NCBI GenBank assembly: GCA_963579025.1
Contig: CAUZFZ010000032.1
Location: 12,348 to 76,347, forward strand
Direction of reading: 5' to 3'
Source: CAUZFZ01 sp963579025
GTDB taxonomy: Bacteria > Planctomycetota > Planctomycetia > Planctomycetales > Planctomycetaceae
DNA length: 64,000 bases
In this document: in pieces, positions 18,216 to 26,637 of the stretch
How positions within the stretch are numbered: position 1 is the first letter of the stretch
Layout: the number at the start of each line of letters is the position of its first letter
Notes under the pieces: model-generated
Database searches by the model: none
What the model saw: the letters and a program-made list of their open reading frames with translations, nothing else
Told to the model about the DNA's origin: nothing
Program-made: the position numbers and the translations under genes

Positions 18216-18278
18216 GTAGCCGAAGTCGTCTGACTTTGGCCGGACCCGAGGGAACCAAACTCTGGCGAGTTCCGCTAC
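18216..18278. repeat. Dispersed inverted repeat, GTAGC family
   Basis: The arm GTAGCCGAAGTCGTCTGACT at 18216-18235 and on to 18240 pairs imperfectly with AACTCTGGCGAGTTCCGCTAC at 18258-18278. The rest of the 317-base gap to queE holds only A/T-rich duplicated wording (GCATTTCGAACTTTGCAATT and TTGCAATTCC), with no gene recognised. Confidence 0.7.
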
Positions 18279-18440
18279 ATCCGTCACTTCACGGCTGACG
18301 AAACGCCAGCAGGTATTGAGTTCAGACGTATAACTTTCGCGCGAGGCGAGAGTGTGTCTGGTCAGAGAAATTACCAGTTTGCATTTCGAACTTTGCAATT
18401 TGCAATTCCCGCTCCATGTCAATCGTCCCGCGCCGCATCA

Positions 18441-19193
18441 TCACACGCCGCGTTTGTCGCCCCAGATGTGGATGTGAAGGCGGTCGGTGAAATTGAAGTT
18501 GTGCGTCTTGCACTGTTCGACGAGCCATTCCTGCCGCTGGCGCAACAACTCGCTTCGCGTACCTTCGGGCATGAGGTAGACGTTGCGTGCCGGAAACTGA
18601 TACCTGGTGACGAGAACTCGCACTTCATCCAGGTCGGCTGGATCATTCACCACAAACTTGACGACCGTCTTGTCGCTGGCCGCGAAGAACTCCAGCGCTT
18701 CCGGGCACTCGCGCAAGCGTGGCTCGACACCGGAGTTGGCGAGTTTGGGCGACACGTTGTACTGATTGACAAAGGTGTCAAAGTCCGGCGTGGGAACGAG
18801 GGTACCGTTCGTCTCGACTTCGCACTGGTAATCCGCATCGAGGTCACGCAATTGCCGCATCACCGTGACCCAGTCGGCCTGCTGCAACATCGGTTCGCCA
18901 CCGGTCAGCACGACGTTCGTGCAGGGGAACTCGCGGATCCTGGCGGCAACTTCCGTGGGCGTCAGATGGACAATCTGCTCGCGCCGGTCGAATTTGCTGT
19001 AGCCCGGTTCGGCGTCGCGCTGATGCGGAAACGTGGTGCCCTCCCAGTTCCATGTGTAGTCCGTGTCACACCACACGCAGTGAAGATTGCACAGCGAGCT
19101 GCGCACAAACACGCTTGGACGCCCCAGACTTTTCCCTTCACCTTGAATCGTGAAGAAGATTTCAGGGCCTTCATTGAATCGCGCGATTTTCAT
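18441..19193 (-). CDS. queE: 7-carboxy-7-deazaguanine synthase (radical SAM)
   Basis: 250-aa radical SAM enzyme that turns 6-carboxytetrahydropterin into 7-carboxy-7-deazaguanine for queuosine. The N-terminus has the family's FFTIQGEGKSLGRPSVFVR, and the cluster motif CNLHCVWC gives Cys35, Cys39 and Cys42 (CxxxCxxC). NVVLTGGEPMLQQ is the SAM GGE motif. The C-terminal HIHIWGDKRGV fits known members. It lies 110 bases downstream of the folK-folB-folM-like set on the same strand, a pterin-related neighbourhood, and queG is in the same window. Confidence 0.93.
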   Translation of the reverse strand: MKIARFNEGPEIFFTIQGEGKSLGRPSVFVRSSLCNLHCVWCDTDYTWNWEGTTFPHQRDAEPGYSKFDRREQIVHLTPTEVAARIREFPCTNVVLTGGEPMLQQADWVTVMRQLRDLDADYQCEVETNGTLVPTPDFDTFVNQYNVSPKLANSGVEPRLRECPEALEFFAASDKTVVKFVVNDPADLDEVRVLVTRYQFPARNVYLMPEGTRSELLRQRQEWLVEQCKTHNFNFTDRLHIHIWGDKRGV

Positions 19194-19302
19194 GGGGGCG
19201 AGTGACCGTCTGTGCCTGTCATACCGAGGCGGCTTCTTGCGGAACTATTTGGTTGGCTTGCAAAACTATGCTGACGATTTGGATCGATCGATAGGCACGT
19301 CG

Positions 19303-19842
19303 TCAACCAGGTTCGCTGGACTGACGTGGTGAAGTCGCCAGCACGACGTCGGCTCGCGCCCACATGCGCGGCGGCGAATGGTCGAGCGAATCGGCAATCT
19401 CGCGGAGCGTTTGACCGCTCACGGGATGCACGTAGTCGGGTTCGAGTTCGGCTAACAACTGGGCCACAAATCGTCGCGTGAAGATATCGGGATCCGGGAT
19501 GTGGTGGCGGTCAATGATCTCCCGATTGAACAGCGCAATATCAATGTCGATCGTGCGTGGGCCGTTGACGTTGTCAGGATCTCGACGGCGATCCAGCAGC
19601 CTTTCGATGGCGGGAATCGCGTCGCAGCGCAGTTCATCAACGGACAGCCCGGTTTGCAACAACAACGCCCCGTTCAAAAAGTTGGCTTGCTCGGAAAACC
19701 CGACAGGTTCGGTCTCCCAGACCGTCGAGGCGGCCACGATGGTGCCGTAGGCGAGCAGTTCGCGGGACGCCGCGACAAGATGCCTTTCCGCGTCGACGTT
19801 GGAACCGAGACCAAGATATGCTCGATTTGACGGTAACGTCAC
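19303..19842 (-). CDS. folK: 6-hydroxymethyl-7,8-dihydropterin pyrophosphokinase
   Basis: 179-aa cytosolic enzyme of folate synthesis that transfers pyrophosphate from ATP to the pterin. It shows YLGLGSNVDAERHL at the N-terminus, the substrate loop TVWETEPVGF, and the magnesium/ATP motif NGPRTIDIDIALF with two aspartates. It ends with an alanine/arginine-rich tail. It follows folB by 18 bases, so the two are surely one transcript. Confidence 0.93.
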   Translation of the reverse strand: MTLPSNRAYLGLGSNVDAERHLVAASRELLAYGTIVAASTVWETEPVGFSEQANFLNGALLLQTGLSVDELRCDAIPAIERLLDRRRDPDNVNGPRTIDIDIALFNREIIDRHHIPDPDIFTRRFVAQLLAELEPDYVHPVSGQTLREIADSLDHSPPRMWARADVVLATSPRQSSEPG

Positions 19843-19860
19843 GTGTGGGGCCTTCCATCG

Positions 19861-20223
19861 TTAGATGTTTCCCTGCACCCTTTCGATCGTCACGCCCACG
19901 GTTCGTGCGAATCGCAATGCCTGTGGCTTCTCGATGGTGACGCGCACGGCCTGCACGCGTTGATCTTCAAGGCAAATCGCGGCGACCTTCGTCGCCATCG
20001 TCTCAACCAGCCGAAACTCTGCGTCTTCGATCAGGCCAATGATCTGTTTTGTTACCGAGCGGTAATTGACCGTGTCGTCGATGTCGTCCGACTGACCGGC
20101 GGCACGCACGTCGACGTCAAAGTCGATGTTGATCAGCACGTCCTGACGATCCCGGCGTTCTTCGTCGGTGACGCCAATGACTGCCCGCAACAAGAGGTCT
20201 CTTACGTGAATTGTGTCTGGCAT
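19861..20223 (-). CDS. folB: Dihydroneopterin aldolase
   Basis: 120-aa tunnelling-fold enzyme that cleaves dihydroneopterin to 6-hydroxymethyldihydropterin and glycolaldehyde. It reads IHVRDLLLRAVIGVTDEERR with the conserved Glu after the GV segment, then NYRSVTKQI, the mid-helix LVETMATKVAAICL, and RVTIEKPQALRFA with the conserved Lys. It sits between the FolM-like reductase (14-base gap) and folK. Confidence 0.92.
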   Translation of the reverse strand: MPDTIHVRDLLLRAVIGVTDEERRDRQDVLINIDFDVDVRAAGQSDDIDDTVNYRSVTKQIIGLIEDAEFRLVETMATKVAAICLEDQRVQAVRVTIEKPQALRFARTVGVTIERVQGNI

Positions 20224-20237
20224 GAACGCTGTTCCAT

Positions 20238-20969
20238 TCAGAGGTTTTCGCCGCCAGTGACGTGAATTACTTCACCCGTGATGAAATCCGACTGGAGCAG
20301 ATAAAGTAGCGTTTCGGTGACCTCGCGCGGACCGCCCATCCGGCCCAGCACGTTTCTTGCTGATAGTTGATCGGCCTCGGAATTGTCAACTCCCGCCGGG
20401 GGGAGAATCGCGCCTGGGCAGATGCAGTTGACCTGGATGTTGGGCGCGAGTTCCTGCGCCAGCAACCTGGTCAATGAAACGAGGCCGCTCTTGGTCAGCG
20501 TATACGTCAGATGTCCCGGGATTGGCCGCGTGGCTCGCCAATCGGCGATGTTGATGATGTGGCCTCGTTGATTGGATTCGACCACACCGGCGAAAGCCTG
20601 GCACATGAAGACGCTGGCCTTCAAATTCACCGCCATGTGTCGGTCGAAGATGTCTTCGGTCGTCTGGGCGAGTGAGCTGGGTTCGAAAATTGACGCACTG
20701 TTCACCAATCCGTCGACTCGGCCGAAATGCTCCATCGCCCGCGACACGACGTTCTTTGCCGCCGCGACGGGATCCAGGAAGTCTGCTTCCACGGCCAGAC
20801 CGGTACCGCCGGCACGCTGGCACTCGCCGACGATGGCCTGCGCCGCGTCGGCGCCACGGTGATAGTGAACCACCACGTTGGCACCCTGACGAGCGAGCGC
20901 CGACGACATGGCTCCACCCAGACGTGTCGCGCCACCGGTGACAATGATGACCTTGTCTTTGCAGTTCAT
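20238..20969 (-). CDS. SDR of the pteridine reductase/FolM type
   Basis: 243-aa short-chain reductase. The cofactor motif is TGGATRLGGA. The position of the catalytic Ser is taken by Asp143 (IINIADW), 13 residues before Tyr156 in YTLTK (Lys160). An Asp at this place and spacing is the mark of pteridine reductases and FolM, which reduce dihydrobiopterin, dihydromonapterin or dihydrofolate. The location just before folB and folK supports a pterin substrate. The ATG at 20969 (MNCKDKVIIVTGG) is preferred to an upstream GTG because the Rossmann strand starts there. Confidence 0.85.
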   Translation of the reverse strand: MNCKDKVIIVTGGATRLGGAMSSALARQGANVVVHYHRGADAAQAIVGECQRAGGTGLAVEADFLDPVAAAKNVVSRAMEHFGRVDGLVNSASIFEPSSLAQTTEDIFDRHMAVNLKASVFMCQAFAGVVESNQRGHIINIADWRATRPIPGHLTYTLTKSGLVSLTRLLAQELAPNIQVNCICPGAILPPAGVDNSEADQLSARNVLGRMGGPREVTETLLYLLQSDFITGEVIHVTGGENL

Positions 20970-21001
20970 TGAGGGATTCCAGTGCACACAGCGATGCACC
21001 A

Positions 21002-21133
21002 CTATGACCCCAGCAGTGGATCCAGGGGATTGAACACTTCCCTGGTCGCCGGATCGTCGGACAGGCCGAGGTCGGCGCTGAGCTTATTGCGGGTCGTCTC
21101 CCTGAGTCCAATCGGGATGGACTGTTTTCTCAT
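21002..21133 (-). CDS. Small hypothetical protein upstream of the reductase
   Basis: 43-aa frame starting MRKQSIPIGLRETTR and ending NPLDPLLGS, 32 bases before the start of the FolM-like gene. It has no membrane segment and a mixed charged composition. I recognise no family. It could be a short leader protein, the tail of a lost gene, or not expressed. It lies close to the right edge of the block that interrupts the DUF1501 gene. Confidence 0.35.
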   Translation of the reverse strand: MRKQSIPIGLRETTRNKLSADLGLSDDPATREVFNPLDPLLGS

Positions 21134-21207
21134 CTTTGTCGATGCAGTCGGTGCGCCGGAACAAATGAAACACCGTGCCGGCAGGTCAGCATTCTCCCGC
21201 AACCATG

Positions 21208-21251
21208 AACTGCCGGAACGTCGTCGCTAACGCTCCTTGTTGCCGGCCTAC
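21208..21251. repeat. Dispersed repeat family A, half unit
   Basis: AACTGCCGGAACGTCGTCGC followed by TAACGCTCCTTGTTGCCGGCCTAC is the complement of the left arm of the 3954-4051 unit, with two or three changes. It lies about 30 bases from the point where the DUF1501 N-terminal half ends. Confidence 0.8.
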
Positions 21252-21282
21252 AGGTTTTTCAGGTTCATCCGACCGCTAGTAG

Positions 21283-21805
21283 TGAAGGTCGACCAAACCG
21301 CATGCTGCCCGACATCAGCAGGCTCTGTCCGGGATGATGATTAAAGGCGTCCGTATGCATTGAGCGGATCAGACAAAGGTCATCAGCGTGCGTCGCGATG
21401 TTCGGTAGCCAGTCGCTGATCTCGATACCGCTTTCCCCTCGCGGCCGAAACCGCTTCATCGCGGGCATCGCCACTGCCGTCGGCCGTGTGAATTGCCAGT
21501 TTGAGATCACGCGTCTGCTCCGCGGAAAACGGCGAGCCCGCCCAGCGCTCGAGTTCCGGTTTCGGATCCAGCAGGTCCACCTGGCTGGGGCCTCCGGCCA
21601 TGAACAGAAAGATCACATTCTTCGCCCGTGGCTGAACGTGCGGCGAAATCGCACCGGGCGGTTGAACGACCGGCAACGCCGCTGGAGAGGGGCGGTGTTT
21701 ATCCCGCGTCAGACAGCAGTAAGCGGCAAAGCCCAGGGCCCCGGCGACCGGACTGCCGAGCAGCAGACGGCGTCGGCTGAGCGATTGGGGTGATGATTCG
21801 GTCAT
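21283..21805 (-). pseudogene. DUF1501 protein, N-terminal half of a split gene, also frameshifted
   Basis: It begins MTESSPQSLSRRRLLLGSPV, a twin-arginine-type leader, then NVIFLFMAGGPSQVDLLDPK as in DUF1501 proteins. The frame is lost between about 21450 and 21500. The next frame carries on with FRPRGESGIEISDWLPN, CLIRSMHTDAFNHHPGQ and MSGSMRFGRPS, which are the expected family segments. After the Ser codon at 21283-21285 the sequence becomes foreign and stops within six codons. The missing rest, LGSWVSYGLG onward, is at 7475-8404. Confidence 0.9.
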
Positions 21806-21824
21806 GATGTTGGGCCAGCCAAGG

Positions 21825-23258
21825 TCAACGGTTAATGAATTCGTCCAGGTTCAGGACGAGTCGAGCCAGCAGTGTCCCGCCGGCCGGTTCAACCCGCTGA
21901 CCATCCGGAAGCCCAGGACACAATTCCGCAGCAGCTTCTGGTGCTCTCTGCAGCAGGCTCCGAGCGGTCACCAACTGCGTCTTCAGATCATGCAGCTCCC
22001 GGTCTGTCGGCCAGCGACTCAGACACTGCCGAAACAACTGGCGGATACGCTGTTGCTCGTCACCGGATTGTCGGGCGAAGCTCTTCCCCAGCGAATGGGC
22101 TGCTTCAAGGAACACCGGATCATTCATCAGATTCAGAGCCTGCAACGGTGAGACGGAACTGTCTCGCCGGGACGTGGAACGAATCATTTCCGGCACATCG
22201 AAGTTGCAAAGAAACGGATACGGTGTCGTCCGTTGAAAATGGATATAGAGGCCTCGTTTGAATCGCGCGGCTCCGGTCGTCTCCCTCCAGCGGGCGGCCC
22301 CTCCCTCAGCCAGATCTGCCACACCAGCCGGCTGAAACGGTTTAATACTGCGTCCGCCGATCGTCGGGTTCAGAAGACCACTGACTGACAGGGCCGCATC
22401 GCGAATCGACTCGGCCGGTAGACGCCGTCGCGTCTGCCGTGCAAGTAGTGAATTGTCTGCGTCGATCGCCGCGACCTGCGGGCGGAAGCGCGACGCCTGC
22501 CGGTAAGTGGCCGAACTGACGATCAGACGATGGATCCGTTTGGGACTCCAGTTGCCTTCGCGGAACTCAAACGCCAGCCAGTCGAGCAGTAGCGGATGTG
22601 ACGGGCGGTCACCCTGCATACCGAAGTTGTCCGTGGTGGCTATCAGTCCCCGTCCAAAGAACTGTTCCCACATCCGGTTCACGATCACTCGAGCCGTCAA
22701 CGGGTTCTCGCGCGACTTCAACCATTCAGCCAGTCCGGCCCGGTCGCGCATCGCGTCCACTGGAAACGCGTGAAGCGCCGCCGGAGTTGTCGCTTCAACC
22801 TCTTCCCCGGAATTGAAGAAGTCGCCCCGGTTTCGTAACCGGCACGGCGTCATGTCAACCGGCTGAAACACGACCGAGGCCATCGCTGGCGGAGAAAACG
22901 TGCGACGCAGTTCGGATAGTGACTCCTTCAACCCTTCGATTGGAATCTGCTTGTCGATCAGAAAATCAATCACCGCATTCTGTTCGTACGTTGTCCGCTC
23001 AGCTTCGGGAGTATGCAGGATTCGATCCGCGTTGCTGACGTAATTCGTCATCATCAGATGCAGCACGTACGGGCGAGACGGATACCCGGCATCGGGATCA
23101 CGGGCGACCTGACGCAAGAGGTCTTCCAGATCGCGTGCGCGTTGCGGCACGTCGTGAGACGTCAACAGGTCAAGGCGACTCTGTTGATACGCGGATCGCC
23201 TTTGCTGCCAGTTGTGCTGCTCGGCAACGACCGGCGCATCAATTTCCCGGTCAATCAT
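21825..23258 (-). pseudogene. DUF1553 protein lacking its N-terminal region
   Basis: 477 codons matching the C-terminal PSD1/DUF1553 part of planctomycete proteins that normally have about 800-1000 residues, with a cytochrome c domain and DUF1549 first. Present are ENPLTARVIVNRMWEQFFGR, GLIATTDNFGMQGDRPSHP, RLPAESIRDAALSVSGLLN and SVSPLQALNLMNDPVF. The CxxCH heme site and DUF1549 are missing. The frame is blocked upstream of 23258 and the DNA there is foreign. The gene would precede DUF1501 (20-base gap), the usual pairing for these genes. Truncated and probably decayed. Confidence 0.8.
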
Positions 23259-23592
23259 GTCGTGCAGAAACTGTCACACTGAGAATCTTTGGAGACAGAT
23301 TTCCAGCACCGGCAGCGGACATGAAAGGCTCCGGCAGGGTTGAGGTGATGAGTCGAAGTGCTGGATGCGTCTCGCTGCAGTGAGCGTTCCAGGATCGTCA
23401 GATTCGTGGACAAGACGACGAGTGACAGTCGTAGCAAGTCGGTTTGAGACGAAGCGCGTTCAGATCAAAGATGCCGACTTCAAGGGGCTGTTCAAGAATC
23501 TGAACACGCTGTTAAGACGCCTCATCGCTGGTGTTGCAGGGTCAATGGGTGCGATTGCGCGCGAGGCCTTCAGAATATATAGTGCATCTCAA
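23259..23592. other. Non-coding stretch between DUF1553 remnant and IS3 remnant
   Basis: No protein-like frame, RNA gene or repeat family was recognised here. It probably consists of fragments left by the mobile elements that truncated the DUF1553 gene. Confidence 0.5.
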
Positions 23593-23697
23593 CCCGTTGA
23601 CTTTCATGTCACCATACTGCTCCCGCCAGCGAAGATAAGTTGCCCCGCTTACTTCCAGAGCATGAAGCACTGCAGCGTCATCCTTGCCGGCATTCAG
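23593..23697 (-). pseudogene. IS3-family OrfA fragment
   Basis: Read on the minus strand, this stretch gives LNAGKDDAAVLHALEVSG followed by ATYLRWREQYGDMK, the helix-turn-helix part of IS3-type OrfA transposases (ATYxRWRxxYGGMK). It diverges into unrelated sequence right after. Only about 35 codons remain. Confidence 0.7.
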
Positions 23698-23882
23698 CAC
23701 CGCCAATCACCCGCAACGCCGCCCCAGGGTCATTGTGAGCGCCTTGGGACCACCATTGGCAACGCGAATCCAATTCGAATACAGTCCTCGAGGAGTGTGG
23801 AACGTCTTTACTTTCCTCAATTATTTATTGAGTCGGACGTAACTCAATCCCATCCACGAGGCGGACGAAACACGATTAAGTT

Positions 23883-23943
23883 GGTTCAGCTCCGGGAGGG
23901 ATATTGTTTCCCGTGGAGGTTCGAGTCCTCTCCTGGGCACTGC
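23883..23943 (+). repeat. 3' half-copy of tRNA-Leu (putative att remnant)
   Basis: 61 bases match 7278-7338 with four mismatches; the last 46 match with one. The match starts in the anticodon loop (GGTTCAG), runs through the variable arm, T arm and 3' acceptor strand, and continues four bases past the tRNA. There is no 5' half, so it is not a functional tRNA. Such half-copies arise when tyrosine integrases insert elements into tRNA genes. Confidence 0.9.
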
Positions 23944-23993
23944 GGTTTCAAGCCTGTGTCACATGACGCAGGTTTCTTTTTGCGCTGAATGTC

Positions 23994-24080
23994 GTTCGTA
24001 GTAGCCGGACTTGTCCGGCTGTTCTGGCTGAGTCGAACGCCGTTGAGCGGACGAACCGCATAAATGCGGTTACTACGAAC
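23994..24080. repeat. GTTCGTAGTA repeat family, copy 1
   Basis: 87-base unit with inverted ends GTTCGTAGTA and TACTACGAAC. It holds two perfect hairpins, AGCCGGACTTGTCCGGCT and AACCGCATAAATGCGGTT. It ends 11 bases before the next start codon. Related copies lie at 28335-28420 and 43054-43178. Confidence 0.9.
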
Positions 24081-24091
24081 TGAGGTACCTC

Positions 24092-25198
24092 ATGAGTGAC
24101 ACAGTCCGCATTGGAATCGTCGGTGCTGGAGCCGTTTCCGACTACCACCACGTCCCCGGAATCAACATCGACCCTCGCTGTGAACTCGTCGCGATCTGCG
24201 ATCCCAACGAGGCGCTGCTGGAACAGCGGCGAACCGACTGGGGAGCATCGAAGCAGTCGACCAATTACGAGGACATCGCCAACGACCCGGACATCGACGC
24301 TGTCATCGTCGCGACGCCCAACTTCACGCATAAGGAGATCACACTGGCGTGCATTGCCAGTGGCAAGCACGTGATGTGCGAAAAGCCGCTCGGTCTGAAC
24401 TTTCAGGAATCGGCCGAGATGTACCGCGCGGCCCGCGACAAGGGCGTGCGGCATATGACCGCATTTACATATCGGTTCGCGCCGTCGATGCGTTATGTCC
24501 GGCATCTGGTCCAGACAGGAGCCCTCGGCGTGCCGCGGCACTTCCGCAGCCAGAGGTTTCTGGATTGGCCGGAAACCAGTTGGGGCTGGCGTCAATACAA
24601 GGAACTGGCCGGCGCGGGCGATTTGTTCGACATGACGATCCATCGCATCGACTTTGCTCAAGACCTGATGGGGCCCATTAAGTCGATCTGCGGCGCGATC
24701 GCTCAGTTTGCTCCTCGTGACCGCACGGATTCCGGTGACGAATGCAAACCGTCCGAGGTCGATGACTGGTCCTCGCTGATCGGGCTGTTTGAGAACGGGG
24801 CCACCGGGCTGTGGGAAGGCAGCACGTTGATGAAGGGACATCACAACAACGGGTTCGGATACGAATGGGCCGAGGTCAACGGGTCGGAAGGTTCAGCCGC
24901 CTATCAGCTCACCGATCCGAACAACGTCATCATCGGCAAACACGGCGGCACGATGGAGAAGCAGCCGGTGCCCGACGAGTTCCTTGTCATCGAAGGCAGC
25001 CCGCGCGACGGCCATGAAGGCGTGCCGAGTACGGTGTTCCGCTACGATCTGGTGTACGAATTCGTGTCATCGATCGTCGAAGGTCGTGATGCCTTGCCCG
25101 GCTTCGATCACGGCGCGATCGCTCAATGCGTGGCCGATTCCGTGTTGGTTTCGTTTGAGAAGAAAGCGTGGGTCGACGTGGCCGCCGATCTCGGTTGA
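24092..25198 (+). CDS. Gfo/Idh/MocA-family oxidoreductase
   Basis: 368-aa NAD(P)-dependent dehydrogenase of the sugar/inositol type. The N-terminal Rossmann fold has IGIVGAGAVSDYH, the CEKPLGLN motif carries the conserved Lys, and FRSQRFLDWPETSWGWR plus TIHRIDFAQDLMG correspond to the substrate domain with its catalytic His. There is no export signal, so it is cytosolic, unlike the paralogue at 62452. The substrate cannot be read from sequence. The MFS transporter gene starts 62 bases downstream and may take up the same compound. Confidence 0.9.
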   Translation: MSDTVRIGIVGAGAVSDYHHVPGINIDPRCELVAICDPNEALLEQRRTDWGASKQSTNYEDIANDPDIDAVIVATPNFTHKEITLACIASGKHVMCEKPLGLNFQESAEMYRAARDKGVRHMTAFTYRFAPSMRYVRHLVQTGALGVPRHFRSQRFLDWPETSWGWRQYKELAGAGDLFDMTIHRIDFAQDLMGPIKSICGAIAQFAPRDRTDSGDECKPSEVDDWSSLIGLFENGATGLWEGSTLMKGHHNNGFGYEWAEVNGSEGSAAYQLTDPNNVIIGKHGGTMEKQPVPDEFLVIEGSPRDGHEGVPSTVFRYDLVYEFVSSIVEGRDALPGFDHGAIAQCVADSVLVSFEKKAWVDVAADLG

Positions 25199-25260
25199 GC
25201 TCGGAGCGACAACTCGTCGTGACTCTGTCGCCTGTCGAGGCATTCCTGCCGGGAGTCAAG

Positions 25261-26616
25261 GTGTCCAAACCGGAATCCGAACAACACGAATCGGACTCCG
25301 GTGGACGCGAACGTCAGGCACAGATCGACGCCGACGAGCCTCGGAATCTACTGACGCTGGCGGCGTTCAACGTCGTGCTGAGGTTCTCCTGGATCTTCAA
25401 GACCGAAAGCGTGTTGATCCCGCGCTTTCTGGACCTGATCAGCGGGTCGGGATTTGTTCGCGGCTGGCTGCCGATCCTCAGTCGCACTGCGCAAAGCGTT
25501 GTGCCGCTGATGCTCGCTGATCGCCTGCGACGACAGCCGCTGAAGAAACGCAGTCTATTAATCAGCTCAACACTGATGGGTCTGTGCTTTCTGACTCTGG
25601 CACTGGTCTGGTTCCTGTTGGACGAACCGGTCGAGGGCACGGTTCCGTGGTGGATGGCACCGACCTTCCTCGCGATCTACGCGGCGTTCTTTGTCGTCAG
25701 CGGAATGAATCAACTGGGGCTGGGCACGGTTCAGGGCAAGCTGATTCGACCGAACCGCCGCGGTCGCTTACTTGCTATCGCGGGGATTACCGGTTCAGTG
25801 GTCTCGATCACGCTGGCGTGGTTCGTGTTGCAGCGCTGGCTCGAACCGCCCATGCGACTTCCGACGGGCGGGTTTGTACTGATCTTCGGGTTCGCGGGAA
25901 TCGGATTCGTGCTGGCCGGATTACTGTCGTTGGCGCTGCGCGAGCCACGCGACGATGAGTCTTCTCGACCGGTGCGTCCGGTCAGACAGGCCTTTGCCGA
26001 TGCGTGGGACATCTTCCGTCAAGATGTCGCTTTTCGCCGGGCTGCGATTGTCGCGATGCTGTTTATCTCGGTGCAGTTGCTGTTTCCGCACTTCCAGTCA
26101 CTCGGTCGCCGGAATCTGGGATCCGATGCCGAGGGCCATCATCTGATCCTGTGGATCATCGCTCAGAACGCAGCGGTCGGTATCTTCAGTTGGATGTCAG
26201 GCACGATCGCCGATCGCACGGGGTACCGCCTGGCGATCCGGATTCAGGTCTTCGCGTGCTGCTTCACTCCATTGCTGGCACTGCTGCTGACAAGCACGCT
26301 CCTGGAACACGGCGAGCAGTGGTTCTGGGCCGCGTTCGTATTCCTGGGTCTGGTGCCGGTCACAATGAAGAGCTTCATCAACTACGCCCTGGAACTCACC
26401 GATCCGTCGAATCACCCGCGGTACGTGAGCACAATGACGTTGTGCTTCGCCGTTCCGTTCGTGTTGTCCCCACTGGTTGGCTGGCTGATCGATCTTGTCG
26501 GATACGAGCCGATTTTTGTCGCGATCAGCGTGGCCATGGGACTGGGTGGCGTGCTGACCTTTCGAATGTCCGAGCCACGGATGGCGGAGAGCGGGGAGCG
26601 GAGGGCGGAGGGCTGA
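25261..26616 (+). CDS. Major facilitator superfamily transporter
   Basis: 451-aa integral membrane protein with a charged hydrophilic N-terminus of about 35 residues, then roughly 12 hydrophobic helices. The loop LADRLRRQPLKKR after helix 2 and MSGTIADRTGYRLAI in the second half are MFS-type signature loops. The GTG at 25261 is preceded by GGGAG at 5 bases and is preferred to a start at 25168 that would overlap the previous gene. Substrate unknown; the neighbouring Gfo/Idh/MocA enzyme suggests a sugar-like compound. Confidence 0.8.
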   Translation: MSKPESEQHESDSGGRERQAQIDADEPRNLLTLAAFNVVLRFSWIFKTESVLIPRFLDLISGSGFVRGWLPILSRTAQSVVPLMLADRLRRQPLKKRSLLISSTLMGLCFLTLALVWFLLDEPVEGTVPWWMAPTFLAIYAAFFVVSGMNQLGLGTVQGKLIRPNRRGRLLAIAGITGSVVSITLAWFVLQRWLEPPMRLPTGGFVLIFGFAGIGFVLAGLLSLALREPRDDESSRPVRPVRQAFADAWDIFRQDVAFRRAAIVAMLFISVQLLFPHFQSLGRRNLGSDAEGHHLILWIIAQNAAVGIFSWMSGTIADRTGYRLAIRIQVFACCFTPLLALLLTSTLLEHGEQWFWAAFVFLGLVPVTMKSFINYALELTDPSNHPRYVSTMTLCFAVPFVLSPLVGWLIDLVGYEPIFVAISVAMGLGGVLTFRMSEPRMAESGERRAEG

Positions 26617-26637
26617 GCGCGGTCTGCTGTTGGCCCG

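Noticed and set aside
23365..23988. 207-aa plus-strand frame
   Set aside because: It runs antisense through the IS3 remnant and then through the tRNA-Leu half-copy, so it cannot be a real protein gene.
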